Shown in pieces: positions 9,500-18,888 of a stretch of 64,000 nt of DNA (positions are counted from its first letter, which is position 1; each line of letters starts with the position of its first letter). The translations under genes were made by a program, and so were the position numbers. Location: positions 26,495 through 90,494 of IMG/VR virus record IMGVR_UViG_3300033153_006744; one strand, given 5' to 3'. This stretch comes from a virus. The notes beneath the pieces are model-generated. The model ran no database searches. It saw only the letters and a list, made by a program, of their open reading frames with translations, and was not told the DNA's origin.

Positions 9500-10741
9500 C
9501 TATCTGTTTTCATCTTTGTCGCCCATAGCATTTTGAATATAAGTGAAGCCTAAGTTAAATAAAATAGCCTCTCCAGTATAAGTATCTGAAGCGTGAGCTA
9601 CATCTCTTGTAATTCTAGCCATTGTTATTGTGTTAGGAAATTGCTCTGTAGAGCCATCAATATCGGTTAATTTAGTGTAAAGCAATGTTTTTGCATCATC
9701 CTCAACTGCACTTAAAGCGGTTGACACCTCATAACCTGTTGTTGCAGTTGTTGTTGTATAAGCCTCGCCAATTGCTACCTTTAAGAACTCAACTTTCCAT
9801 ACAACATCTCCAGCGCTTGCAGTAGCTTTAGCCCAGAATGCAGTTGGTTCATAGTCTGTTTCAGGTTTCATCCCTCTTAATGCATGAACAGGGAAATAAA
9901 GAGATTTTTTATTCGTAGCATCAAAAACAGGGGCAAAAACACCATCATCGCCTGTTAGGTCGCCACCAACTAAACCAGTAGTTAACCCTGGTGTTCCAGT
10001 TAAAGCCATATCTTCACCAAACCCTAAAGTGCAGTTGTTAAGAACGCTTACGCCAGGTGTTCCGTCATCAAAATTAAATTGAGCTGTAACTTCTGTTGCT
10101 TCAGTTACACCACTAGGAAGATCTTCTGTTCCTATTCCATCATTCCATCTTTCTGTAATTTGAGCTTGAGTTAATGCGATATTATATAAAACTATTTCAT
10201 CAACTTCGCCATCAAGAAATTCTGATGTATTTAAGTCTTGCCCAACAATAACATTGCTTGAGTTTGCTCCAATATTTCCAACAACTATTGTTTGTCCCGC
10301 CAACACGCTATTGACATAAAGATTGACCACAGAATTAGCACCAATGTTAGAAATTGATACAGCAACATAGTTTCTAGCACCAACTTTAATTGAAATTGAA
10401 GAAGTTAATATTGCTCCAGATAAAACTTGAACTCTAGGGAATCCATTTAATACAGTTAAGTCAAAATAAGTTTCCCTGTGTATTAGTGGCCCTGTGTTCT
10501 TGTTAGGTCTTCCCCATATTTCAATTGAATATGTATTTGTTCCATCTAAATTTGCGTAATCTGCAACAGCTCCATATTGAGATGTTCCGTTTAAAGTCAC
10601 AGCATGGTCAGCTGGCCCAGTTTCTCCATCATAAGCAATTTGTTTCCAAATAGGAGCTTGCCCACCCATTTCTTTCATTTCACATGTGTTGATAATAACT
10701 TCTTTTAAAAAGTCATTATTTGAGTTTACGTTTAAAGTCAT
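9500..10741 (-). CDS. Tail fibre/adhesin with LamG-like domain
   Basis: A 413-residue virion protein whose residues about 45-205 read as a concanavalin-A/LamG-like sandwich. It shows LNGTSQYGAVADYANL, YSIEIWGRPN, FDLTVLNGFPRVQVLSG, VAVSISNIGANSVVNLYVN and GEVDEIVLYNIALTQAQI, the canonical 'DEV.iYn.aLs..qI...y' ending of such domains. The C-terminal half is another beta-rich module. LamG-like domains bind glycans, so host-surface binding is a reasonable inference. It is last in a five-gene fibre block and has a strong AGGAGG site. The next gene downstream (tape measure) has its own promoter. Confidence 0.7.
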   Translation of the reverse strand: MTLNVNSNNDFLKEVIINTCEMKEMGGQAPIWKQIAYDGETGPADHAVTLNGTSQYGAVADYANLDGTNTYSIEIWGRPNKNTGPLIHRETYFDLTVLNGFPRVQVLSGAILTSSISIKVGARNYVAVSISNIGANSVVNLYVNSVLAGQTIVVGNIGANSSNVIVGQDLNTSEFLDGEVDEIVLYNIALTQAQITERWNDGIGTEDLPSGVTEATEVTAQFNFDDGTPGVSVLNNCTLGFGEDMALTGTPGLTTGLVGGDLTGDDGVFAPVFDATNKKSLYFPVHALRGMKPETDYEPTAFWAKATASAGDVVWKVEFLKVAIGEAYTTTTATTGYEVSTALSAVEDDAKTLLYTKLTDIDGSTEQFPNTITMARITRDVAHASDTYTGEAILFNLGFTYIQNAMGDKDENR

Positions 10742-10772
10742 TCTTTCCTCCTAAATTATTGTTTAATAAATG

Positions 10773-11495
10773 TTATGCTATTCTTAGCACTTCCACTGTT
10801 GCATATGTTTCGGCACTCCCGTCATCTACACTTTGACCCATCCCATATCCAACTTGAGCTTGTGAAACATAATGGTCTAATTTAAATGTTTTTGATGCTG
10901 TTATTGCGAATATTGGAGTTATTAATGCGGCACGAGCTGAAATTGTGTTTCCCCCATCTTCAGACTCACCAAAATATTCAATAGTATCGGTTACATTAGT
11001 CAGCCTTAATTTGTTTTTTCTGGCGTTGCACACAATTCCTCCCACCTTAATCATATAGGTGCCAGCTGGTAACGCAAACTGATTGGTTGCAATTGTTACA
11101 CCTCCAATATCATCTGTTTCTATGGTGCTTAATTTTCTAACATTCCACCCTATGCTTGAGTTTCCTCCGTCAACTGCAGTGTTTTGCTTTTCTTTTATTA
11201 TAGCCCTTTTTGCTGTTTCAATCCGCCACTCTGTTCCGTTATGGCAGTAAACGGCTTTCACGTCTAAATCATAAACGCTCGCCCCAGCAGTCATGCCAGT
11301 TAGAGCATTTCTTTGTGCTGTGGTAACCCGGGTATCTGGGTATGAATAACTTGCTGCATCTATTGTATCTGGCGTTGCATCAATTAAGCCATCTGGAGTT
11401 TCCGTTTGTATCCCTATATTGCCATCTGCATAGTTTATATTATCTCCAATTTTCTGAAAATAACCTGTATTTCTTACTGCTGTTCCTTTTGCCAT
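10773..11495 (-). CDS. Virion fibre-like protein with C-terminal jelly-roll-like domain
   Basis: A 240-residue protein in the fibre block with an AGGAGG site. The N-terminal part (TGYFQKIGDNINYADGNIGI...) resembles short fibre shaft segments. Around residues 70-95 is ALTGMTAGASVYDLDVKAVY followed by HNGTEWR, a motif common in phage receptor-binding proteins (NALTGM..G..vYDt......yWNG..W). The C-terminal 110 residues form alternating strands (FALPAGTYMIKVGGIVCN; ARAALITPIFAITASKTF) compatible with a C1q/TNF-like jelly roll. Proposed role: host binding. No catalytic motif is visible. Confidence 0.6.
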   Translation of the reverse strand: MAKGTAVRNTGYFQKIGDNINYADGNIGIQTETPDGLIDATPDTIDAASYSYPDTRVTTAQRNALTGMTAGASVYDLDVKAVYCHNGTEWRIETAKRAIIKEKQNTAVDGGNSSIGWNVRKLSTIETDDIGGVTIATNQFALPAGTYMIKVGGIVCNARKNKLRLTNVTDTIEYFGESEDGGNTISARAALITPIFAITASKTFKLDHYVSQAQVGYGMGQSVDDGSAETYATVEVLRIA

Positions 11496-11521
11496 AATTC
11501 CTCCTGTTTTAAATCATTTAA

Positions 11522-12406
11522 TTATTGCCATGTTTTATTAACTGGTTGAAACACAATCTCTTTAGTTTCTAAGTCTACGCCAATCTTGATTATACAAGCT
11601 TGATCTTGAGGAAACGTAGCAACAGGGGCAGTTATTGTCATTGCAGCTAAATTGAGATTAAGATTTTCTACACTTCCAGACATTACATAAGGATTTTCTT
11701 GTGTAACGCTACACCCAGTATCACCAATACTAAAGCCAACATTATTACCTTTCCAAATCGTTAAGGTTTTCCATCCTGTTCCAGTTATTTGTATAGAAAC
11801 TGGCTGAGCTGTTGGAGTTGATTGATATGGAATAGCCTGAATTATCGCTGCATCAATTAATCCTGTACTTCCTGAATGTGTATGATCAGTGTCTGATTTT
11901 CCGTTTAATGCCGTTTGAGTTGGATTTGATACTTCTTTGTTTGCATCGCTTGTGTTATTGACGCTTCCAAGGCCAACCTGAGATTTTGTCACATTATGAG
12001 GATCGCTTGTCGCTGATATATGACTTTGTATGTTAGTGTTTTTTGCCTCATAATTTGCGTTGTGATTATGAGATGCACTTGATTTATTATCTAAAACTGA
12101 TTGTAACCCTGAAATGTTTGAAACAGTTAAGTTATCAAGATCGCTTTTGTTTTGCTTGATAAAGTTGACAACTTCCTGTAAGTCATCTAGCGTCGTATCG
12201 CTTGAAGTTAGCAATGTGTTAATGTTGTTAATAGAAGTTATTAGCTCGCTGTGTTCATGAATTAATGGTGCTCTTGCATCGCTTAACCTTGCATCATCGC
12301 TATCAACTTTTGTTATTTCAATTTTTTTGACACGAGAAATAAACCCCGCTATTTTTGCCAGCAAAGAATTTACTCTTGTATCAACATATTTTTTATTTAT
12401 AAACAT
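11522..12406 (-). CDS. Tail fibre protein with PH-V-T-K-x-Q-V-GLG repeat
   Basis: A 294-residue fibre protein. The centre carries the classic phage fibre motif SDPHNVTKSQVGLGSVNNTS (residues about 140-160), found in many T4/P2-like fibres, together with the His-rich segments IHEHSEL, SHNHNANY and TDHTHSGS. These are typical of metal-bound trimeric fibre shafts. The N-terminus is a coiled coil (VNSLLAKIAGFISRVKKIEI). The C-terminal 110 residues form a beta domain. It lies between two other virion genes and has an AAGGAGA site. Confidence 0.75.
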   Translation of the reverse strand: MFINKKYVDTRVNSLLAKIAGFISRVKKIEITKVDSDDARLSDARAPLIHEHSELITSINNINTLLTSSDTTLDDLQEVVNFIKQNKSDLDNLTVSNISGLQSVLDNKSSASHNHNANYEAKNTNIQSHISATSDPHNVTKSQVGLGSVNNTSDANKEVSNPTQTALNGKSDTDHTHSGSTGLIDAAIIQAIPYQSTPTAQPVSIQITGTGWKTLTIWKGNNVGFSIGDTGCSVTQENPYVMSGSVENLNLNLAAMTITAPVATFPQDQACIIKIGVDLETKEIVFQPVNKTWQ

Positions 12407-12415
12407 CTTGTCTCC

Positions 12416-12964
12416 TTATCTACCTGAGTCTAATACTTCAACAGTTATAGTGTGTTCTGCATTTGCTGTTGCAACGTCCTGATCATCCAATATTATGTCA
12501 ATAGTCCCATCTTGTGGAGCAATTGGGGGGCCGACTAAATTTGTTGGCTCAAATTCTAATCCAGCTAATTCAACATTAAGTTCAGCTATAGTTCCAGTGA
12601 ATCTAATGCCACCACTAATTTCTTCATATGTTGCTCCAGATGTAAGTGGAAAACCAAGTGTTCCACTGGTTGCTGTTACATCCATTATTAAAGACAAAGA
12701 ATCTTCATCGGCAACAGAAACCCCCTCTATTTCTTGCGAAATTGATTGGTTAGAAAAGTTTAATGCAACCATTTCAGGTGCAAAAATAACAGGCTCATCT
12801 CCTACTTCAGGAGGTTGTGCAGATGTTTCATTTCCACCAATAGAACCTTTTGTAACCCATCCAACGCCTTCTATGTCTTTTTGTATTTCTAAATCATCTC
12901 CATTCTCATTCCATTGCCATGTATCGCATGTAGAAATTGCAACTTTACGTTTTGAATAACTCAT
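12416..12964 (-). CDS. Ig/cadherin-like virion accessory protein
   Basis: A 182-residue acidic protein. The first 40 residues include an N-terminal segment with a WQWNENGDDLEIQKD stretch. Residues about 55-180 form one beta sandwich with cadherin-like hallmarks (VSVADEDSLSLIMDVTATSG and GTIDIILDDQDV, then an ITVEVLDSG ending). These resemble the calcium-binding 'tandem' repeats of bacterial surface proteins. It is placed between two fibre genes and is therefore probably a virion decoration or fibre-attachment protein. The family is uncertain; the coding status is firm, with an AGGAGATTAAT site. Confidence 0.55.
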   Translation of the reverse strand: MSYSKRKVAISTCDTWQWNENGDDLEIQKDIEGVGWVTKGSIGGNETSAQPPEVGDEPVIFAPEMVALNFSNQSISQEIEGVSVADEDSLSLIMDVTATSGTLGFPLTSGATYEEISGGIRFTGTIAELNVELAGLEFEPTNLVGPPIAPQDGTIDIILDDQDVATANAEHTITVEVLDSGR

Positions 12965-12973
12965 ATTAATCTC

Positions 12974-15900
12974 CTATATTAACATCCATGCAGTGCCAGC
13001 AGTATTAGCTATAATTGTTCTACTGTCTCCTGCTGAAATTTCAACTGTTTCATCTCCATCAATTTCTTCTGTTGAATTTCCATCAAGTGTCACTGTTCCC
13101 ACTCCACTATTTTTAATGTCAAATCTTTTTTTGGTAGCTCCCGCAACAGCTTGAAGATTTACCGTTAATGTTGCAGTGCATTCTAACACATCGTTTGCAT
13201 TTGTTAATCCATATGTTGTTGCTGTACTTATTACACTTAATTCACCTGTTTCATCTACAACAGATGAAGGTCTAAATGGAAGAACAATTAAGGTATTAGC
13301 ATCTACAGCAAATAAAATAGGGTTAGAAAAACTTCCTGTTCCTGGTTCTGTTGCAGTTAATCCACCAGCTACACTATCGCTAACAAAATAATATTCTCCA
13401 ATTGTCAAGCCATGTGACGTTATTGTTGTTTTTCCTACCAATGTTGCTACAAAATTATTAGTATCTATAACTTCAGTTACAATTAACATTCCCAAGGTTT
13501 CAGCATCATCAGCTTGAGCCTCTGTATATATGGTTCCATTATGATAAATTGCATCTAAAACTGATAATCCATGTGTTGATTGGTTAACATTAAATTTAGT
13601 AGATTCATTGTTATCAACAACAAACTTTCTATTTGGTATAACGTCATCACTTGTTACAAGGTCTTCATAATCAGTTACTCCAGCAACATTTAGCGTGCCA
13701 TCAGCCTTAACAACAAATTCATCTGTATTTATTTGTAATGAATTTCCTGTGCCAGCATTATTTATTTCGACTGCATTTGGATTATTTGTTACATCATTTT
13801 GATTTATTATCAATCCTGGTTTATCCTCATCATCAGCCACTGTTGCTTCAAGCCTAGCGGTTCCTGTATTTGCTCCTACATATAAATCATCCATAAAATA
13901 ACTATAAAAATTAGCCCACAAGGAAATCCAAGTAGTTCCAGATGCATCATTAATTTTTATTCTTCCATCGCCAACACCGTTTTCAATTAACTCAACAATT
14001 TTATTAGAACTTCCACTTGTTTCTACGCTAATAACAGTTGTGTCATTTGCGGTAGATTTTACATTAAATTCATCTATTAAATACTTTCCTGCTTTTGCTA
14101 AAAATCGTGTATTGCCGCCATCGCCAGTGCTTAATACATAGGTGTTGTCATCTGTGTATGCGGCCCCATCAGCTTCGTACCTGTACCAAGCCTCTGTTTC
14201 TACTACATAAACCATATCGCCGTCAGTATGCCCTCCTGAAGCTTCAGCGTTTGCGACAGTTGTAAATAATCCATAATGTTGATTGTTGTTTGCTGCACCA
14301 CCTTGTACGTTACTCAAATTATTATGATCCGTGATGGGTGCTGCTACAAATTGTTTTGTAAACGCACTATCAATTTGCTCTGCCGTGCTATCTCCAGATC
14401 CAACTATAATTCTACCAACTAGAACTGCATGACTTGTAATAACCTCAGGTAAATTCCCAGGAGGTTGCGATGTTTGAGCATTTACTAGTGTATAACTTTC
14501 AGATCCTAAAACATAATATACATGAGGATCACTTTCAACGCCCTGATAAACAAAAACAACGCCATAACCTGGTCCAGATAAAGTTTGCAAATCAGTCCCA
14601 TCATCATATTGGCTGTTATTATAGGTGGTTTCATCTGATTTAGTCCAAACGCCTGACACGTGATACCAAAATTCACACTGATCTGTACTTGAATTTGTAG
14701 CTGGAATTAATGTTCTATTTCCACCCACCCAAATTACACCATTTGTTGTTGTTATATATCTAGTTGCAGCCTCTCCTAGTGCAACACCACTTTCATGAGC
14801 AAAGCGATCAGTTTTTACAAGTCTTGCATGTAGTTTGTTAACAAGCCCCGTTCCAACTTGACCCCACTCAAGCACTTCAAGCGTTGTTCCAGAGCGATAA
14901 ATTGTATAAACTGGAATTACATCAGATTCATTTATTTCCAAAACATTTAATGTAACTCTAAAAATAGGGCTTCCAGAATTATAATCAGCAACAACGTAGT
15001 TTGTGTCTAAGTCAGTTAAAACTTGATCATCCAATCCAATTAGTCCATACTGTTTCATGTCACCTGTAAAATCATTTGTTTGAAATAAGTTTGCAACCCC
15101 ATCACCTACGTCAATCGAGCCATCAGGGTTTTTTGTTAAACCGGGGTCATAAACCATTCCTGAAGAATTAAGGTTTTGAAAACCTATGCCACCTATTTTA
15201 CCCCTAGTGTTTATTTGAAAAAACTCAGCATCAACATCGTCAGTTAAGTCTGTAGTCCCCTCTTTTATTATTAAGTATGCCAAAGGTATAGCACCCTTTG
15301 AATCTGCTGGAACTATAAAGTCAATTGTGGGCAAGGCCGCCTTAGCTTCACTTAAAAGATTAAATATTTGCTGCCCATATAGCACTTCTACTGTACCTTG
15401 TGCAAACATGGAAATTCTTTGTACTGTAAACTTGCCTGAAGGTACCGATGCAATAGCTGAAGACCCGTCATCATAATTGTCAGGGTCAATTTGTGTGGCA
15501 GCAACTGTTACATCTGTACCGTCACCAAGTTTATAATTAAATGGATTTATTGGAGTTTGAGCAGCACTTCCTTGAACATGAGGACTTTTGCCATTTGTTC
15601 TAGCATTTACACCACTTCTAAAAACATTTCCAATAAGTTTTTTAATTTGTAAATCTGTTGTATTTGGTTCAACCTTGTTTCCATCTACTGAAAAAGCACC
15701 CCATGTTTCAAAAAAATCTTGAACTGAAGAACCTGGATTATGTACAAAGTTTGTTGGGGTGTTAACGAACAAGACAATATCATTAGAATCATTTCTAGCA
15801 ACAACTCCCAAATCTATAGTGTTTCTTCTTTGCTCAGGTGTTCCTAATTGAGATCTTTCAATCAAGGCTCCAGTCTCATCTATCGACAAAAATATAGCAA

Positions 15901-17290
15901 CAACATCTCCTGCAGAAGCAGTTGTTGTTAGATCATAAGAATCAAAAGAATCCCATGAAATAGGAGTGTAAACTGGATTGTCTGGGTCTGTGGTGGTATC
16001 AATAATTTGACCTGAACCAGCAGTTATATCAATAAGAGCATTATCGCCACCATATATAGATATGACACCGCCATCAATCAATCCAGTTGAAAGATTATAC
16101 GCGTTGTCAACAATCCAACTTGTACCATTATAATTATGTCTATTATTTGAACTTGAATCAAATGTTGTAATGCCCTCGCCTACAACAGAAACATCAGTTA
16201 CAACAACCCACGTACCACTTGTGCGCTCAACAACATCATTATCGCCAACCCCTGTTATTGTTCCCCAGTTAGCATGAAGAGAGCCCGTGTTTGATTGTAA
16301 TATATATCTTTGCCCATCTGCTCCTGCAGGTAATCCTACACCTGGAGCTGTTGTAGTTGCGTCAATAACTAATGCATTAACAGGGTTTGTGAAAAATGGG
16401 CTACCACTTCCGCCAGCTGTATCGTCAACATATTTTTTACTCGCAAAGGCTTCATCGTTTGTTCCCATGTTAGTTGTGCTAGTATATCCAGCTGTATCGC
16501 CAATTTCAACTTTTTGCGTTGGAGAATTTGCGAAAAGTCCAAGTCTTTTGCTTATATCATCCCAGAATATTTCAGTGTTTTCAGTGTGCTTGTATTCACT
16601 ATCTCCAGCATGCCAGAAAACCATCTGACCATCTGCAGACCCATCTTCCACATTTACATATGCAGCACCCAATTGATTTATTGCACTTTTTAAATCTCTA
16701 GTTCCATTTAAAGAACCAGCAGAGAATAAATATCTACAACCTTCGTAATACGTTGCAACAACATTGGCGTCACCACTGCCTTTTGTAACTTTTATCCCTA
16801 ATAGCTTAACTTTATCAATATTTGATTCTGGATCTTGAGCATCACCCTCAGTGGCTTCAGTTTCTTGCTCTAAAAACATTCTGTTGTATTCACGAGTTGG
16901 CTCTTGCTCTCCGGTTGCTGGGTTTAATGCATAACTATCGTGTTCTTTAGATAAGTTAAGGTAAACGCTATAAAAATAATCTCCATCGCCCAATCCATCC
17001 ATATCTATTTCTAATCTATATTGAGCATCTTTATCCCACTTCATCATTACGCTATCTATGTCAAACCAAAAGGCATCTTCATTTCTTTGTTTAAATACTA
17101 ACTTTAAAATATCTGTATCATAATCTTCTTTTATCACATCCATATTGCTAACTGTTATTTCTGTAATAGCTCCTATTGCACCAGCTAATTTTGCAAGTAT
17201 ATCTAATCCATTTGTCGTCATAGAATCGTACAGAAAATTCATATCATCCGCATCAACTACATAACCATTAAAAAAGTTTCCTCTACTCAT
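12974..17290 (-). CDS. Large tail fibre/receptor-binding protein
   Basis: The largest gene of the window, 1438 residues. Almost all of the protein is beta-rich, low in Cys, and built from repeated acidic modules. The first 250 residues look like an attachment part (NGYVVDADDMNFLYDSMTTN). A module near residues 275-290 (TNDEAFASKKYVDDTAG) is the 'lat..Yvd' motif of phage fibres and collar proteins. A second copy-like element occurs later (TSDDVIPNRKFVVDN). The C-terminus contains a repeat-like domain (TVTLDGNSTEEIDGDETVEI) close to those ending phage fibre proteins. Its position before the tape measure, rather than after the baseplate, is unusual. Confidence 0.75.
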   Translation of the reverse strand: MSRGNFFNGYVVDADDMNFLYDSMTTNGLDILAKLAGAIGAITEITVSNMDVIKEDYDTDILKLVFKQRNEDAFWFDIDSVMMKWDKDAQYRLEIDMDGLGDGDYFYSVYLNLSKEHDSYALNPATGEQEPTREYNRMFLEQETEATEGDAQDPESNIDKVKLLGIKVTKGSGDANVVATYYEGCRYLFSAGSLNGTRDLKSAINQLGAAYVNVEDGSADGQMVFWHAGDSEYKHTENTEIFWDDISKRLGLFANSPTQKVEIGDTAGYTSTTNMGTNDEAFASKKYVDDTAGGSGSPFFTNPVNALVIDATTTAPGVGLPAGADGQRYILQSNTGSLHANWGTITGVGDNDVVERTSGTWVVVTDVSVVGEGITTFDSSSNNRHNYNGTSWIVDNAYNLSTGLIDGGVISIYGGDNALIDITAGSGQIIDTTTDPDNPVYTPISWDSFDSYDLTTTASAGDVVAIFLSIDETGALIERSQLGTPEQRRNTIDLGVVARNDSNDIVLFVNTPTNFVHNPGSSVQDFFETWGAFSVDGNKVEPNTTDLQIKKLIGNVFRSGVNARTNGKSPHVQGSAAQTPINPFNYKLGDGTDVTVAATQIDPDNYDDGSSAIASVPSGKFTVQRISMFAQGTVEVLYGQQIFNLLSEAKAALPTIDFIVPADSKGAIPLAYLIIKEGTTDLTDDVDAEFFQINTRGKIGGIGFQNLNSSGMVYDPGLTKNPDGSIDVGDGVANLFQTNDFTGDMKQYGLIGLDDQVLTDLDTNYVVADYNSGSPIFRVTLNVLEINESDVIPVYTIYRSGTTLEVLEWGQVGTGLVNKLHARLVKTDRFAHESGVALGEAATRYITTTNGVIWVGGNRTLIPATNSSTDQCEFWYHVSGVWTKSDETTYNNSQYDDGTDLQTLSGPGYGVVFVYQGVESDPHVYYVLGSESYTLVNAQTSQPPGNLPEVITSHAVLVGRIIVGSGDSTAEQIDSAFTKQFVAAPITDHNNLSNVQGGAANNNQHYGLFTTVANAEASGGHTDGDMVYVVETEAWYRYEADGAAYTDDNTYVLSTGDGGNTRFLAKAGKYLIDEFNVKSTANDTTVISVETSGSSNKIVELIENGVGDGRIKINDASGTTWISLWANFYSYFMDDLYVGANTGTARLEATVADDEDKPGLIINQNDVTNNPNAVEINNAGTGNSLQINTDEFVVKADGTLNVAGVTDYEDLVTSDDVIPNRKFVVDNNESTKFNVNQSTHGLSVLDAIYHNGTIYTEAQADDAETLGMLIVTEVIDTNNFVATLVGKTTITSHGLTIGEYYFVSDSVAGGLTATEPGTGSFSNPILFAVDANTLIVLPFRPSSVVDETGELSVISTATTYGLTNANDVLECTATLTVNLQAVAGATKKRFDIKNSGVGTVTLDGNSTEEIDGDETVEISAGDSRTIIANTAGTAWMLI

Positions 17291-17297
17291 TTTTCAC

Positions 17298-17648
17298 CTA
17301 CTTCTTTTTTGAATTTAAAGCTTTTTTTACACTTTCCAAATACTTGTTCATGTCGTCAATATGAAAATTAGCTTCATCCATCGTCATATCTAAAACATCT
17401 TTTCTGCTAAATCCTGCACTTATACCATTATATAAACTTCTAACTAGTTTTGCTATAAGCCTGTATATGTCTTCTTGCTTAAAGCCTATATACAAGTGCC
17501 TTATGGCAGACCTAATCTTAAAATCATTCATAAATACATTGCTATGAATTATTTGTAAATTTTTACTGAAGGGTAATTCTTGTATTCTTTTAACAATTTT
17601 GCGTGTTCTTTGCGTAAGTCCATCGATGGAATAAGAGCCTGTATTGAA
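17298..17648 (-). CDS. Tail assembly chaperone extension made by -1 frameshift
   Basis: A second frame open for 117 codons that overlaps the end of the chaperone gene and has no convincing start of its own. It is in the -1 frame relative to the upstream gene, and the overlap contains the slippery heptamer C CCT TTT. Slippage there would join residue 248 of the first protein to FNTGSYSIDGL..., giving a 364-residue product. The extension is helical with a basic end (KKALNSKKK). Such G/GT-type pairs are almost universal between tail tube and tape measure genes and chaperone the tape measure. Here the tape measure is displaced by the fibre block. Confidence 0.6.
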   Translation of the reverse strand, partial: FNTGSYSIDGLTQRTRKIVKRIQELPFSKNLQIIHSNVFMNDFKIRSAIRHLYIGFKQEDIYRLIAKLVRSLYNGISAGFSRKDVLDMTMDEANFHIDDMNKYLESVKKALNSKKK

Positions 17649-18391
17649 AAAGGGAGCTTTATACTCCATTTTTGTTTGCATTCTGGACAAGTAACACCTA
17701 CTTTGCCAAGAAAACCACAATCAAATTGATCTATTATAGCAGCTAGTTCAAACATTGTGTCGCCATCTAATTTTTTTAAGAAGCTATTTAGATCATTTTT
17801 TTCTACACCCGCTATTTCATCTATTGCAACCATTAAAGGTACATGCATACCACTTCCGTATTGTTTAATTAAATCATTTAATTTTTCTTCATCTTTCGCT
17901 ATAACCATGTGCCATGTTATTTTTCCAACACTAGAATCATCTATTCTCTTGTTTCCTTCTTGCAACATTTTAACACCCTCTGCACTCAGGAAAGTTCTTT
18001 CATTTAAAATGTCTTCTAAACTTAACTCTCTTACAAAAGGCATCCCGCCAAATTTACATGTTTTTCTAATACAATGTTGCTCAAATAAATAAGGTGATTT
18101 TTTAAAGTTTATCAGCCTTAGTATTACCATTAAATCTACAAAGTCAGCTCCAGTACATTCTTCTACTTTAAAGCCACCGCCTTTATAACTTGAATTAACA
18201 ACTTTGATAATACTAAGGCTAACATATTGATAAACAGCTTGCAAAAGTTCAGCATCATCCTTTTCAGATAATGTATTTATTTCTGCGACTGTTAATTTTT
18301 TAACTTCTAATTCTGTCCTTGAAGATAATTTATAAATGCTACCACTTTTAATTTCTATGTCTTCTTTTTTAATTTCTAATTTGTGCTCCAT
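17549..18391 (-). CDS. Tail assembly chaperone (G-like; gp26-type zinc ribbon)
   Basis: A 280-residue protein immediately after the tube gene, the usual chaperone slot. The N-terminal region is helical (ELEVKKLTVAEINTLSEKDD). A central region contains three further Cys (residues about 79, 107 and 112). Residues about 234-245 show CPECKQKWSIKLPF, a half zinc-ribbon element resembling baseplate-hub/chaperone proteins of T4-like phages (gp26 type). The slippery site lies just after this element, so a minor fraction of ribosomes would swap the last 32 residues for the longer -1 frame extension. The start is an ATG with GGAG. Confidence 0.65.
   Translation of the reverse strand: MEHKLEIKKEDIEIKSGSIYKLSSRTELEVKKLTVAEINTLSEKDDAELLQAVYQYVSLSIIKVVNSSYKGGGFKVEECTGADFVDLMVILRLINFKKSPYLFEQHCIRKTCKFGGMPFVRELSLEDILNERTFLSAEGVKMLQEGNKRIDDSSVGKITWHMVIAKDEEKLNDLIKQYGSGMHVPLMVAIDEIAGVEKNDLNSFLKKLDGDTMFELAAIIDQFDCGFLGKVGVTCPECKQKWSIKLPFSIQALIPSMDLRKEHAKLLKEYKNYPSVKIYK
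17648..17654 (-). other. Candidate -1 ribosomal frameshift site
   Basis: On the minus strand the codons CTC CCT TTT TCA contain the heptamer C CCT TTT, which fits X XXY YYZ for tandem slippage (Pro CCT to CCC, Phe TTT to TTT). It lies inside the 170-base region where both frames are open, and slippage gives exactly the frame of the 17298-17648 extension. Other A-rich stretches in the overlap do not fit the heptamer rule. Confidence 0.55.
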
Positions 18392-18418
18392 TAATCATTC
18401 TCCATAATTATTTAATTT

Positions 18419-18874
18419 TTAAGATAAGTTTAATCTTTTTGCATAAGAATATGCTAAAGAAAAGTTTTCAGTTGCTGCATCAGTGTTGCCAGTATCTCCG
18501 CCGCTTTCGCCATATTTAGAATAACAAGCACCGAATAATCTCCAGCCTTCTTTTTCAACACCGTTTGCATCAGTCCTAATTAAATCAACTGTAAATAGTG
18601 CCCCGCTTATGTTACCGCCAGACTCTGGACTTACTGGAGTTCTTGACTCAAAGTCATCCCAAAGGCTTTGATCTTTTACTAAAGCGTTTGTAACGTCAAT
18701 GGGTGTCCATGTTGCATCAACAGGTTCAACATGTGGATGTGGTCGACCACCCATTTTTACAGTCATTATGCTTGCTTCAACTTCAGGGAATCCCATAGTT
18801 AAAGCTGTTAAGATCTCTCTTCCATCTATTCTCATCTTAAAATATCTATTTGTATAAAATTTTGAATCAGCCAT
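18419..18874 (-). CDS. Tail tube protein
   Basis: A 151-residue protein directly after the sheath gene with the size and pattern of a contractile-tail tube protein, which stacks as hexamers inside the sheath. The N-terminus YFKMRIDGREILTAL and the segment TMGFPEVEASIMTVKMGG correspond to the tube's first strands. VDATWTPIDVTNALVKDQSLW is the central strand and helix. The C-terminal strand is ENFSLAYSYAKRL, the final 'v.l.....l.' strand of tube proteins. Gene order sheath-tube-chaperone is the standard one. The ribosome binding site is AGGAGTTTAAA. Confidence 0.75.
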   Translation of the reverse strand: MADSKFYTNRYFKMRIDGREILTALTMGFPEVEASIMTVKMGGRPHPHVEPVDATWTPIDVTNALVKDQSLWDDFESRTPVSPESGGNISGALFTVDLIRTDANGVEKEGWRLFGACYSKYGESGGDTGNTDAATENFSLAYSYAKRLNLS

Positions 18875-18888
18875 TTTAAACTCCTATA

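Noticed and set aside
12495-12959. Plus-strand frame opposite the Ig-like virion gene
   Set aside because: Antisense shadow without ribosome binding site; the minus-strand gene has AGGAG and fits its neighbours.
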